Source: Hyphomicrobium sp. (GTDB lineage: Bacteria; Pseudomonadota; Alphaproteobacteria; Rhizobiales; Hyphomicrobiaceae). From it: a DNA stretch of 64,000 nucleotides. The notes under the pieces were generated by a model that made no database searches, had not been told where the DNA came from, and worked only from the letters and a program-made list of their open reading frames with translations. Where the stretch lies: NCBI GenBank assembly GCA_003987725.1, contig RXJH01000005.1, positions 178,464 through 242,463 of the forward strand, read 5' to 3'. Both the position numbers and the translations under genes were made by a program. Positions 36,237 through 45,450 of the stretch are shown here, one piece after another (within the stretch, counting starts at the first letter, position 1; each line of letters starts with the position of its first letter).

Positions 36237-39200
36237 TCACCCCTTGCCGCTGAGCAGCGTGTAGTTGCCCCCGGTCGCGGTGATGTCGGTTGCCCGCACC
36301 CGCTCGGTCGCGAACCGCGCCAGATAGTTCGGGCCGCCCGCCTTGGGACCGGTGCCCGACAGGCCTTCGCCACCGAACGGCTGCACGCCGACAACCGCGC
36401 CGATCTGGTTGCGGTTGACGTAGAGATTGCCGACGCGCGCATTCTCCGCGACGTAATCGGCGACGCTTTCGATGCGGCTGTGCAGCCCGAGCGTCAGGCC
36501 GTACCCGGTGGCATTAAGGGCGGCGACGACCTTCTCCAGGTTGCCCCGCTCGTATCGGATCATATGCAGGATCGGCCCGAATACCTCATGGTCGAGCTTG
36601 CTCAGCCGGTCGATCTCATAGAGCGACGGCGTGACGTACGTGCCGGCGCGGCACGCCTCGGGCATGGCAAGGTCGATGATCTCCCGCCCTTCGCGCTGCA
36701 TCCGGACCTTATGGCTTTCGAGCGCATCCTGCGCCGCTTCGTCGATGACCGGGCCGATGTCGGTCGCATAATCGAAAGGATCGCCGACATCGAGCGCCTC
36801 GATGGCGCCCGCCAGCATCGAACGAATGCGCGGCGCATTATCGTCCTGCACGAAGAGAACCCGCGCCGCCGAGCATCTCTGACCTGCGCTGTCGAATGCC
36901 GACCGGACCGCGTCGCGCACGACCTGTTCGGGAAGAGCGGATGAATCCGCGATCATGGCGTTGATGCCGCCCGTCTCGGCGATGAACGGCACGATCGGGC
37001 CACGGCGATCGGCCAGCGCCCGCTGAATGGCCCACGCCGTTTCGTTGGAGCCCGTGAAGGCCACGCCCTGAATGCGCGCGTCCTTGACGATGGCTTCGCC
37101 GAGCTTGCCGCCGCCCGTCACGAGATGCAGCGCGTCGCGGGGCACACCCGCCTCGTGCAGAAGCTTGACTGCCAGGAAGCCCGCAATCGGTGTCTGCTCC
37201 GCAGGCTTGGCGACCACAGTGTTTCCGGCGGCGAGCGCCGCGGCAACCTGCCCGACGAAAATCGCGATCGGAAAATTCCAGGGCGAAATGCACCCGAAGA
37301 CGCCGCGGCCTCTGAGCGAGATTGTATTTTCTTCGCCTGTCGGGCCCTTCAGAAAAACCGGATCGGAAAAGAGACGGCGCGTTTCGATGGCGTAGTAGCG
37401 AAGATAGTCGACCGCCTCGCGAACCTCCGAATGCGCGGCATCGAGCGTCTTCCCCGCTTCACGAACGAGCGCGGCCATCAGAACCGCGCGATCCCTTTCG
37501 AACAAATCGGCGGCGGCTTCGAGAATGCGCGCGCGTTCCGGCGCATCCGTCTTCTCCCAGCGCGGCGCAGCATTCACCGCCGATGAAATCGCGTCCTCAA
37601 GGTGCTGCGGCGTCGCCAGCCGCACCGTGCCGATCCGGTCGCGATGATCATGCGGCGACAGCGAGATCGCAGCCGAATCTCCGCCCGCGGTGATCGTGCC
37701 ATTGACGATCGGCCCGGCCAAAAACGGAGACTTCAAGATTTTTGCGATATCCGCCTGAAGTCCTTCGCGCACGCTCGTCTGCACCAGCGCCAGCCCGGCA
37801 CTGTTCTTGCGCTCGGGCAGGAAAATATCGCGCGGCCGCGCGATCAGCTTCACGCGCTCGCCCGAAGTGAACTCCCGATCCGCGATCTCGACGGGATCGG
37901 CGATGATCTCGGAGATCGACATTTCCTCATCGCCCAGCCGGTTGACGAACGACGTGTTGGCGCCGTTCTCGAGCAAGCGGCGCACGAGATATCCGAGCAG
38001 ATCCTCATGACCTCCGACCGGCGCATAAATCCGGCATGCCCGCCCGAACTTGCCCTCGCCGACGACCTGCGCGAAGAGCGCTTCGCCCATGCCGTGCAGC
38101 CGCTGATATTCGAATTCCACCTGCCCACCCGCAACGGAGGCCGCCGCGATCGTATGCGCATTATGCGTTGCAAACTGCGGATAGAAGGCGACGGGGTCCG
38201 AAATCAGCAAGCGCATCGCAGCGAGGTAGGAAACGTCGGTATGCAGCTTCCGCGAAAACACCGGATAATCTTCGAAACCGCGCTCCTGCGCCCACTTGAT
38301 CTCGCTGTCCCAGTAGGCGCCTTTGACGAGGCGCACCGGGATCCGCTTGCCGGTCTTCTCGCTAAGACGCCGAAGCCACCTGAGCATTGGAATAGCGCGC
38401 TTCCCGTAGGCCTGCACGGCGATGCCGAGACCGTTCCACCCTTCGAGATACGGGTTGAGGAGTGTTTCGCCAAAAAGATCCGCGGTAACGTCGAGCCTGT
38501 CCTGCTCTTCGGCGTCGATGGTGAGACCGAGCCCTTTCGCCCGGGCCGCACGCGCCAGCGTCAAGATCAGCGGCGCAAGCTCGGACCTGAGGCGATGTTC
38601 CTTGCCGGGTTCGAAGCGCGGATGCAGCGCCGAAAGCTTGACCGAGATCGACGGCCTGTCGAAAATAGCATCCGCATGCGGCGTCACGAGTGGCCCGGCC
38701 TCTGCGCCAATCGCATCGATTGCGACCATGTAGCGTTGGAAATACCGTTCCGCGTCCTGCTCGGATCGAGCCGCTTCTCCCAGCATGTCGTAGGAAAACC
38801 GATAGCCCTTCTCAGCGTATGCCCGCGACCGAGAGAGTGCGCCCTCGATCGTCGAACCGAGCACGAACTGCTCGCCCAGAAGCCTGACGGCCTGGCGAAT
38901 GGCGAGCCGGATGGTCCCCTCGCCCGAGCGCGCGACGAGCCGCTTCATCGCTTGGAATGGGTTTGCGCCCTTGGCTTCCCTGAGCCGCATGATGCGGCCC
39001 GTGAGCATCAGGCCCCATGTCGAAGCATTGACGAAAAGGCTGTCGGAATGGCCGCGATGCTTCTCCCACGCACCGCCTGAGATCTTGTCGGCGATAAAGG
39101 CGTTAGCGGTCTCCGCATCTGGAATACGCAGCAGCGCCTCGGCGAGGCACATCAGGATCACGCCTTCGTCGGTCGCCAATCCGTATTCGTGCATGAACGC

Positions 39201-39419
39201 ATCGACGCCGGCATGGCTCGACTTGTCGGCGCGCGCCGCGAGCACGAGGCGCCGTGCGACGTCCGCGGTTCGCCGTCGCTCATCTTCGGTGAAAAGCGCG
39301 CGTTCGATCAGCGCGCCGACGAGCCGCGGCTCGTCCATGAGATATTGCGCGGCGAACTCGTCCCGCGATGGGAGACCCCGCTGTGTCACGCTATCCTCGC
39401 GCCGCAATGTCGCGACCAT
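36237..39419 (-). CDS. putA: Bifunctional proline dehydrogenase/L-glutamate-gamma-semialdehyde dehydrogenase
   Basis: PutA oxidises proline to glutamate in two steps at the membrane/cytoplasm interface. From ATG 39419 the protein has 1060 residues. The proline dehydrogenase barrel includes RLVKGAYWDSEIKWAQ and EFEYQRLHGMGEALFAQ. The dehydrogenase half has FIAETGGINAMI (Glu) and the nucleophile near Cys849 (SAGQRCSAARVLFV). There is no N-terminal ribbon-helix-helix, so it is an enzyme-only PutA and not the regulatory kind. It stands alone on the minus strand, divergent from panC. Confidence 0.96.
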   Translation of the reverse strand: MVATLRREDSVTQRGLPSRDEFAAQYLMDEPRLVGALIERALFTEDERRRTADVARRLVLAARADKSSHAGVDAFMHEYGLATDEGVILMCLAEALLRIPDAETANAFIADKISGGAWEKHRGHSDSLFVNASTWGLMLTGRIMRLREAKGANPFQAMKRLVARSGEGTIRLAIRQAVRLLGEQFVLGSTIEGALSRSRAYAEKGYRFSYDMLGEAARSEQDAERYFQRYMVAIDAIGAEAGPLVTPHADAIFDRPSISVKLSALHPRFEPGKEHRLRSELAPLILTLARAARAKGLGLTIDAEEQDRLDVTADLFGETLLNPYLEGWNGLGIAVQAYGKRAIPMLRWLRRLSEKTGKRIPVRLVKGAYWDSEIKWAQERGFEDYPVFSRKLHTDVSYLAAMRLLISDPVAFYPQFATHNAHTIAAASVAGGQVEFEYQRLHGMGEALFAQVVGEGKFGRACRIYAPVGGHEDLLGYLVRRLLENGANTSFVNRLGDEEMSISEIIADPVEIADREFTSGERVKLIARPRDIFLPERKNSAGLALVQTSVREGLQADIAKILKSPFLAGPIVNGTITAGGDSAAISLSPHDHRDRIGTVRLATPQHLEDAISSAVNAAPRWEKTDAPERARILEAAADLFERDRAVLMAALVREAGKTLDAAHSEVREAVDYLRYYAIETRRLFSDPVFLKGPTGEENTISLRGRGVFGCISPWNFPIAIFVGQVAAALAAGNTVVAKPAEQTPIAGFLAVKLLHEAGVPRDALHLVTGGGKLGEAIVKDARIQGVAFTGSNETAWAIQRALADRRGPIVPFIAETGGINAMIADSSALPEQVVRDAVRSAFDSAGQRCSAARVLFVQDDNAPRIRSMLAGAIEALDVGDPFDYATDIGPVIDEAAQDALESHKVRMQREGREIIDLAMPEACRAGTYVTPSLYEIDRLSKLDHEVFGPILHMIRYERGNLEKVVAALNATGYGLTLGLHSRIESVADYVAENARVGNLYVNRNQIGAVVGVQPFGGEGLSGTGPKAGGPNYLARFATERVRATDITATGGNYTLLSGKG

Positions 39420-39589
39420 GATTTTCCCGCTGATCAACAAAGGGCGCTCAACGCGATTCGCCCGGGGTCGATATTACCAGATTGCCTGTCGCGCGCCTGC
39501 GGCCGAAAAAGCGGGCCGCCTCCTTGTCCACTTGACGGCTCGCCCGTAATCCCGTCACCACTTCCTAAATTGTAATCAGGGCCAGAACT

Positions 39590-40441
39590 TTGTCTGAGAT
39601 CATCAAAGTCGTTCGCAGTGTCCGCGACCTCCGAAAGGCCACCTCAAAATGGCGGCAGCGCGGCCAGAGCATTGCCCTCGTCCCGACCATGGGAGCGCTT
39701 CACGCAGGCCACCTTGCCCTCGTCAAGCTTGCGAGAAAGAAGGCCGATAAAACGGTCGTTTCGATCTTCGTGAACCCGACCCAATTCGGCCCGAATGAAG
39801 ATCTCTCCCGTTATCCGCGCGACGAGGCGGGCGACCTGGAAAAGCTCGCCGCCGCCGATGCCGATCTCGTTTGGGCGCCGGGCGTCGAGGAAATGTACCC
39901 GGAAGGTTTTTCGGCCGGCGTCCGTGCCGGAAGTGCGGCAAAGGAACTCGAAGGCGAATTCCGCCCGTTTCATTTCGACGGCGTTGCGACGGTGTGCACA
40001 AAGCTCTTCAATCAGGTGACGCCGGACGTCGCGATTTTTGGCGAAAAGGACTATCAGCAGCTTGCCGTTCTGCGACAAGTCGTTCGCGATCTCAATATGC
40101 CGCTGAAGATAATAGGTGCCCCGACCAAGCGCGATAGCGACGGCCTGGCGCTTTCCTCTCGCAATGCCTATCTGAGCGAAGCCGAACGCGAGATCGCCCC
40201 AGCGCTAAACGCCGTTATCGCAGCACTTGCCGAAGACGTCGCCAACGGGGCTGACGTGGTGTCGGGTATTGCCAACGCCAAGCGCAAGCTGGCAGCCGCA
40301 GGGTTCACGAAAATTGACTACGTTGAAGTCCGCGACGCGGAAACGCTGGCTGTGCCTCCGGACCACGATGGCCGGGACCTGCGCGTTCTCGCCGCCGCTT
40401 GGCTCGGTAAGACGCGCTTGATCGATAACGTCGCAGTTTAA
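39590..40441 (+). CDS. panC: Pantothenate synthetase
   Basis: PanC condenses pantoate and beta-alanine with ATP in the cytoplasm. The product of 283 residues begins with TTG at 39590. Motifs are PTMGALHAGHLALV (HxGH), FVNPTQFGPNEDLSRYPR, FGEKDYQQL and the KMSKS-equivalent DSDGLALSSRN. The panB partner is not in this window. It is divergent from putA; the shared gap of about 170 bases shows no clear promoter. Confidence 0.96.
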   Translation: MSEIIKVVRSVRDLRKATSKWRQRGQSIALVPTMGALHAGHLALVKLARKKADKTVVSIFVNPTQFGPNEDLSRYPRDEAGDLEKLAAADADLVWAPGVEEMYPEGFSAGVRAGSAAKELEGEFRPFHFDGVATVCTKLFNQVTPDVAIFGEKDYQQLAVLRQVVRDLNMPLKIIGAPTKRDSDGLALSSRNAYLSEAEREIAPALNAVIAALAEDVANGADVVSGIANAKRKLAAAGFTKIDYVEVRDAETLAVPPDHDGRDLRVLAAAWLGKTRLIDNVAV

Positions 40442-40612
40442 GCCGTTTGCCGCGTTGCCGTGCCGCCACAAGTCGCAAACGCGATGGTGGCGTGCCCCAG
40501 GCTCAGGCTATAAGGAACGCTCAAGATTCGCTTCAGCGGCCCTGGCTGTCGTGCGTGTCCGCCGCTTCGTTCCGAAGGCAAGGTCACGCCAAAGCACGGA
40601 CAAAGGCTGCAC

Positions 40613-42619
40613 ATGAGCCGATCACAAACCGACCTCTTTCCGGATTTTGAAAGCGAAATGACTGAAAAATCGTCGCGTGCACGCAAGCCTGTCGAGAGTG
40701 GCTACAGCGAGCATCACATCGAGGTGCTTGAAGGCCTGGAGCCCGTCCGGCGCCGACCGGGCATGTACATCGGCGGCACCGACGAAAAGGCCATGCATCA
40801 CCTCTTCGCCGAGGTGATTGATAACTCGATGGACGAGGCCGTTGCCGGCCACGCGACGTGGATCGAGGTCGAACTCGCGGCCGACGGCTTTCTTACTGTC
40901 ACCGATAACGGCCGCGGCATCCCGATCGGCCCGCATCCGAAATACAAGAACAAAAGCGCGCTCGAAGTCGTGATGACGGTGCTGCACGCCGGTGGCAAGT
41001 TCGATTCGAAGGCCTACAACACGTCGGGCGGTTTGCATGGCGTCGGCGTCTCCGTCGTCAACGCGCTGTCCGAAACGCTCGAAGTCCAGGTCGCGCGTGA
41101 CCAGCAGCTCTATCGCATGGTCTTCTCGCGGGGCGAGCCGCAGACCAAGCTCGAAAAGCTCGGCTCGATCATGAACCGGCGCGGCACAAAAACGCGCTTC
41201 AAACCTGACGAAAAAATCTTCGGCAAGGGCTGTGCGTTCAAGCCCGCCCGCCTGATGAAAATGGCGCGTTCGAAAGCTTATCTCTTCGGCGGCGTCGAAA
41301 TCCGCTGGAAATGCGATCCCGAACTCATCAAGGACGACACGCCTGCCGAAGCGACCTTCCACTTCCCCGGTGGTTTGAGCGACTATCTGACCGCGTCGAT
41401 CGAAGGGCAAATTCAGGTCACGAAGGACATCTTCTCGGGCCGGGTCGAGAAGGAAGAGGGTCACGGCTCGGTCGAATGGGCTGTCGCCTGGATCGCCAAC
41501 GAAGACGGCTTCTCGTCCTCCTACTGTAATACCATTCCGACGCCCGAAGGCGGCACGCACGAGAACGGCTTGCGCCAGGCGTTGTACAAAGGCCTCCGGG
41601 CCTACGGCGAACTCGTCGGTGCGAAAAAGGCCATCCAGATCACCTCGGAAGACGTGATGGGCACGGCGGCGTCCATGCTGTCCGTCTTCATCCGCGAGCC
41701 CGAATTCCAAGGCCAGACGAAGGACAAGCTCGCAACCTCCGAAGCAACGAAGATCGTCGAAACGGCCGTTCGAGACGCCTTCGACCATTGGCTCGCCGAT
41801 AGCCCTCAACAGGCGACCAAACTCCTCGAATGGACGATCGATCAGTCCGAAGAGCGCCTGAAGCGCCGCCGCGAGAAGGAAGTCGGCCGTCAGTCCGCCA
41901 CGCGGAGGTTGCGCCTCCCCGGCAAGCTTGCCGACTGCTCGATTCAGCAGGCAGCGGGCACGGAAATCTTCATCGTCGAAGGCGATTCCGCCGGTGGCAG
42001 CGCAAAGAGCGCGCGCGATCGCGAAACCCAGGCAATTCTGCCGCTGCGCGGTAAAATTCTGAACGTCGCGAACGCCTCATCGGCGAAGCTTTCGCAGAAC
42101 CAGCTGCTCTCCGACCTCATTCAGGCACTCGGCGTCGGCACCGGCACGAAATACCGTGATGAGGACCTGCGCTACGAGCGCGTGATCATCATGACGGATG
42201 CCGACGTGGACGGCGCGCACATCGCCTCGCTGCTGATCACGTTTTTCTATCAGGAAACGCCAGAACTCGTCGAAAACGGCCATCTCTTTCTGGCCGTCCC
42301 TCCGCTTTATAAGATCGCGGACAAGAGCGACGTCGCCTACGCGCGCAATGAAGCCCATCGCGACGAACTAATTGCCACCCACTTCAAAGGCAAGAAGCCG
42401 AAGGTCACGCGCTTCAAAGGCCTTGGCGAGATGGACTTCAAGGATCTCAAAGAGACGACGATGGACAAGCGGCGGCGCATGCTGCTGCAGGTCGGGATTG
42501 GCGAAAGTGAACGTGGCGGCTTGGCCGACGTGGTCAACGCACTCATGGGCTCGAAGCCCGAAGCGCGCTTCCGCTTCATCCAGGAACACGCGGCGTTCGC
42601 GAAGGACCTGGACATCTAA
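40613..42619 (+). CDS. parE: DNA topoisomerase IV subunit B
   Basis: ParE is the ATPase subunit of topoisomerase IV, which decatenates daughter chromosomes. The 668-residue protein has the GHKL ATPase motifs (EVIDNSMDEAVAG, VTDNGRGIP, GGLHGVGVSVVNALS) and the Toprim domain (FIVEGDSAGGSAKS, IIMTDADVDGAHI). Its length and sequence near the C-terminus fit ParE rather than GyrB. The leader MSRSQTDLFPDFESEM is typical. The parC partner is not in this window. A strong terminator follows. Confidence 0.95.
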   Translation: MSRSQTDLFPDFESEMTEKSSRARKPVESGYSEHHIEVLEGLEPVRRRPGMYIGGTDEKAMHHLFAEVIDNSMDEAVAGHATWIEVELAADGFLTVTDNGRGIPIGPHPKYKNKSALEVVMTVLHAGGKFDSKAYNTSGGLHGVGVSVVNALSETLEVQVARDQQLYRMVFSRGEPQTKLEKLGSIMNRRGTKTRFKPDEKIFGKGCAFKPARLMKMARSKAYLFGGVEIRWKCDPELIKDDTPAEATFHFPGGLSDYLTASIEGQIQVTKDIFSGRVEKEEGHGSVEWAVAWIANEDGFSSSYCNTIPTPEGGTHENGLRQALYKGLRAYGELVGAKKAIQITSEDVMGTAASMLSVFIREPEFQGQTKDKLATSEATKIVETAVRDAFDHWLADSPQQATKLLEWTIDQSEERLKRRREKEVGRQSATRRLRLPGKLADCSIQQAAGTEIFIVEGDSAGGSAKSARDRETQAILPLRGKILNVANASSAKLSQNQLLSDLIQALGVGTGTKYRDEDLRYERVIIMTDADVDGAHIASLLITFFYQETPELVENGHLFLAVPPLYKIADKSDVAYARNEAHRDELIATHFKGKKPKVTRFKGLGEMDFKDLKETTMDKRRRMLLQVGIGESERGGLADVVNALMGSKPEARFRFIQEHAAFAKDLDI

Positions 42620-42647
42620 CCCGGCAAAATAGGCTGAAAGCTTGAAC

Positions 42648-42678
42648 GAGAGGAGTTGAAACGCTCCTCTCTTTTTTT
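42648..42678 (+). terminator. Rho-independent terminator of parE
   Basis: An 8-base perfect stem GAGAGGAG (42648-42655) and CTCCTCTC (42664-42671) with an 8-base loop is followed by a run of seven T. It lies about 28 bases after parE and abuts the coding end of the convergent desaturase gene. Confidence 0.9.
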
Positions 42679-44086
42679 ATTTGCCGTCGCGCACCGACGC
42701 CTCGTTCTCGCGCGCGATCGCGTCAGGATCGCGAACCTGAGCATACTCGAGCGTATTGGTGTCGACGTAGACCTCGCCGTCCGGCTTCGGCGCGTACTTT
42801 TCGCCCAGCACTTCGATGACGGTCGGATTGCGATCCTCGACCGCGCCATGCGGCGAGTTGAAGTAGCCCTCAACGACGATCCCCTTCTCTCGGTATTCGG
42901 GATCCTGCAGCAGCAGCTCGTGCAAGCCTTTGAGCTTGTAGTGGGGCACCGAGGCGAAGACGTGGTGCGGAAGGTGATAATCCATGCCGAAGGGAAAGAC
43001 CGCGTAACGAATGAACGGGTTGACGAGAAAAACCCGGGTGTTCGTGTAACGTCCGCGATCGGCATTTCCGTGCTGCACCCACTGGCGCATGATCATGAAT
43101 AGCGGGAACGCCGTAAACAGAGGCAGGATCCAAAGCAGACCGAAATATGCCCATGCATGGCCCCAGCCCGCAACTTCGATCCCCGTAAGCGCGAAGTACA
43201 GGATCGCCATATAGACGACGCGGCTGATGTTCGTCGTACGATGGGAGATCACCGTCTCGACGTGCGCATGCGGCAGCTTCTCCTCATCGAGAAAATAGAA
43301 ATACGCAACAGCCGCGGCCGTCGTCACGCCCAGCGCCGCGAAGGCCCACGCGTCATGTCCCAACTTGATAAGCGTGATCGCAGCGGCAGGCGCCGTCACG
43401 GCATAAATGACACCCATCAGCGTCGGTAGCCGTTCGCCCTTGCGCTCGCGGTCCATATACGGGTTGTTGTCGGTGCCGAGCGCGCTGTAGCGGGCACGCA
43501 CGATCATGTAGCGGAAGAGGTTCGGCAGCCAAAGCTGCTTCCCGAGCTCCTTCAGCATCTCGAAATGAGTGATCGGGAAATCGAGATCGTGACCGCTTTC
43601 ATTGAGCTGGGCCCAATCGGGATCGCGGAGCGGGTCATTGATGAATTGGTGATGCGCGAGATGATGCAGCCGGTATTGGAACGTCGACGTATAGATCGGA
43701 AACCCACCGAGCCAATCGGACGCCAGCTCATTCAGGATCTTGTTTTCAAAAAGGATGAAGTGCGTCCCCTCATGAATGACGCCACCGAACTGGTGCTGCG
43801 ACGCGCCGACCGCAGCGATGCACAATAGCGTCATGGGGATGTTCCACCACCACCCGAGACCTGCCTCGGCGACCGCGCCGTAGCTCCAGATCGTCAAACC
43901 GATCGATGCAGCAATAACGAGATACACAAACGCGATATGGCGGAAATTCGTGTAGTTATCGCGCTTCTTGAGCTCACGAATGGCGTCACCGCGGCGAACG
44001 CCCCTCGGACGCGCTTCGCCGCTCGTCGCGCTCTCGCGAATTGTCAGACCGGCATCGGCCATCGAAGAACGAAAATTTCCAGCCAT
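42677..44086 (-). CDS. Membrane fatty acid desaturase family protein
   Basis: The 469-residue protein has the three histidine clusters of the membrane-bound di-iron desaturases: HEGTH (near residue 125), HHLAHH (about residue 165) and a distal DYHLPHH (about 365). Hydrophobic segments cluster around residues 52-100, 230-265 and 290-330. Unlike short desaturases, it carries an N-terminal charged extension of about 45 residues and a 75-residue C-terminal tail. The substrate (acyl chain or other lipid) is not evident. It is convergent with parE. Confidence 0.9.
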   Translation of the reverse strand: MAGNFRSSMADAGLTIRESATSGEARPRGVRRGDAIRELKKRDNYTNFRHIAFVYLVIAASIGLTIWSYGAVAEAGLGWWWNIPMTLLCIAAVGASQHQFGGVIHEGTHFILFENKILNELASDWLGGFPIYTSTFQYRLHHLAHHQFINDPLRDPDWAQLNESGHDLDFPITHFEMLKELGKQLWLPNLFRYMIVRARYSALGTDNNPYMDRERKGERLPTLMGVIYAVTAPAAAITLIKLGHDAWAFAALGVTTAAAVAYFYFLDEEKLPHAHVETVISHRTTNISRVVYMAILYFALTGIEVAGWGHAWAYFGLLWILPLFTAFPLFMIMRQWVQHGNADRGRYTNTRVFLVNPFIRYAVFPFGMDYHLPHHVFASVPHYKLKGLHELLLQDPEYREKGIVVEGYFNSPHGAVEDRNPTVIEVLGEKYAPKPDGEVYVDTNTLEYAQVRDPDAIARENEASVRDGK

Positions 44087-44477
44087 CGATCGAGATCCTC
44101 GCGAATTTCAGCGGCGCTCGCGTATCTCTAACCTGAGAATCGCGCCGCATTAGGCAACGCCATCGACTTTTAGCGAACCTGCGTGTCCGACCGGTATCTG
44201 CACCCCGGGCAGATATCTACGGCATTGATTATTGATCCAAAAGTCAATTTCGCTGATACGACAAATAAGCCCTTCACGACCCCGGACAATTTGTGACCGC
44301 ATCGGGGCGGACCGGTCGCCCACGCCTCGCTACTGTTAAGTACGCGCCGCAGTGATTCGTCCGCGGCGACTCTTCGCACGCGCCCGGTATCGACACGTAC
44401 AGTATCGCTGCGAAGTCGCGTTCCCGACCGTACCCACCGCGCGTGATAAAAATTGAGAAAATAAGGAGCTCTATCTA
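44087..44477. other. Divergent desaturase / aquaporin intergenic region
   Basis: The 391-base region separates the divergent desaturase and aqpZ genes and should hold both promoters. The base just before aqpZ is AT-rich with a good ribosome-binding site (ATAAGGAG). No second open frame is convincing. I saw no clear -35/-10 pair. Confidence 0.4.
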
Positions 44478-45155
44478 ATGAATAGCCGCGCACTCGCCGC
44501 TGAAGCATTCGGCACATTCATGCTGATGTCGTCCATCCTGGGCTCAGCATTTTACTCCTTCGGAGCACCATCGGGAGCTGCAGGAATTCTAGGTGTCGCC
44601 TTCTGCATCGGCATAACGGTCATGGTGACAGCCTTCGCCATCGGCCATGTATCCGGCGGCCATTACAATCCAGCCGTAACGATAGGTCTTGTAGCTGGTG
44701 GTCGATTCGAGGCCGGAAAAGCCGTGTTCTACATTCTGGCGCAACTCATCGGAGCCTGCGCTGCCTGCGGAATCTTCTCCCTCGTCGGCCACACCAGCCC
44801 GACATTCGCCGCCAACGGCTACGGCGAACTCTCGATGCTCAAGGCGAGCCTGTCCGAAGTCTTTATCCTCGAGACCGTGCTGACGGCATTTTTCCTCGTT
44901 GTCATCATGGGCGTAACCAGGGTGAACGGGCCATCCCTTCTCGCTCCGGCGGCCATCGGCTTGGCCCTGACCGCGATCCACATCATGTCGATTCCGATCT
45001 CGAATACGTCGGTTAACCCCGCCCGAAGCTTCGGACCGGCCGTCTATGCTGGCGGGCTGCCCCTGTCCCAGCTCTGGCTGTTCTTCGTCGCCCCAATCTT
45101 GGGCGGCGTCGTCGGAGGCCTATTCGGGAAGTGGCTTCTCAAGGCCGACGCGTAG
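44478..45155 (+). CDS. aqpZ: Aquaporin Z
   Basis: The 225-residue inner-membrane protein has six hydrophobic helices and the two half-helix NPA motifs of aquaporins: GGHYNPAVTIG and NTSVNPARSFGPAV. The selectivity-filter Arg follows the second NPA (NPARS), and a His and Thr fit the water-specific AqpZ group rather than the glycerol facilitators. A good ribosome-binding site (AAGGAG) precedes the ATG. A stable hairpin follows the stop. Confidence 0.93.
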   Translation: MNSRALAAEAFGTFMLMSSILGSAFYSFGAPSGAAGILGVAFCIGITVMVTAFAIGHVSGGHYNPAVTIGLVAGGRFEAGKAVFYILAQLIGACAACGIFSLVGHTSPTFAANGYGELSMLKASLSEVFILETVLTAFFLVVIMGVTRVNGPSLLAPAAIGLALTAIHIMSIPISNTSVNPARSFGPAVYAGGLPLSQLWLFFVAPILGGVVGGLFGKWLLKADA

Positions 45156-45167
45156 TAACGATAACCC

Positions 45168-45193
45168 GGGCGAGCGGCCGATTTCGCTCGCCC
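45168..45193 (+). terminator. Possible intrinsic terminator hairpin after aqpZ
   Basis: A perfect 9-base stem GGGCGAGCG and CGCTCGCCC with an 8-base loop lies 12 bases after the aqpZ stop. No T run follows (AATCCCCACC), so it may be a weak terminator or an mRNA end stabiliser. Confidence 0.45.
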
Positions 45194-45450
45194 AATCCCC
45201 ACCTGTGACACAACCCCGCGGGCTCATTGGCCTAAACCGGCGAGTTTCCCTTGCGCTTCCCCGGGATGTATGCGAGCACCCGAGCGTGCCGGAGCGCAGG
45301 GGATCGATTTGCGCATTTTTTAATGCTTTTTGATCCGCACTCCTATTCGGCTTAGGTCCTTTCGGCACCCGCCCCCTGCGCTCTCGAAAGACTGTCTGAC
45401 GCCTGAAGTGCGCCGGACCATCCGAGCTGTGCAGATGGAGATACCTGCTT

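Noticed and set aside
37602-39080. A 492-codon plus-strand frame inside putA
   Set aside because: It is antisense to a complete putA and has no recognisable fold.
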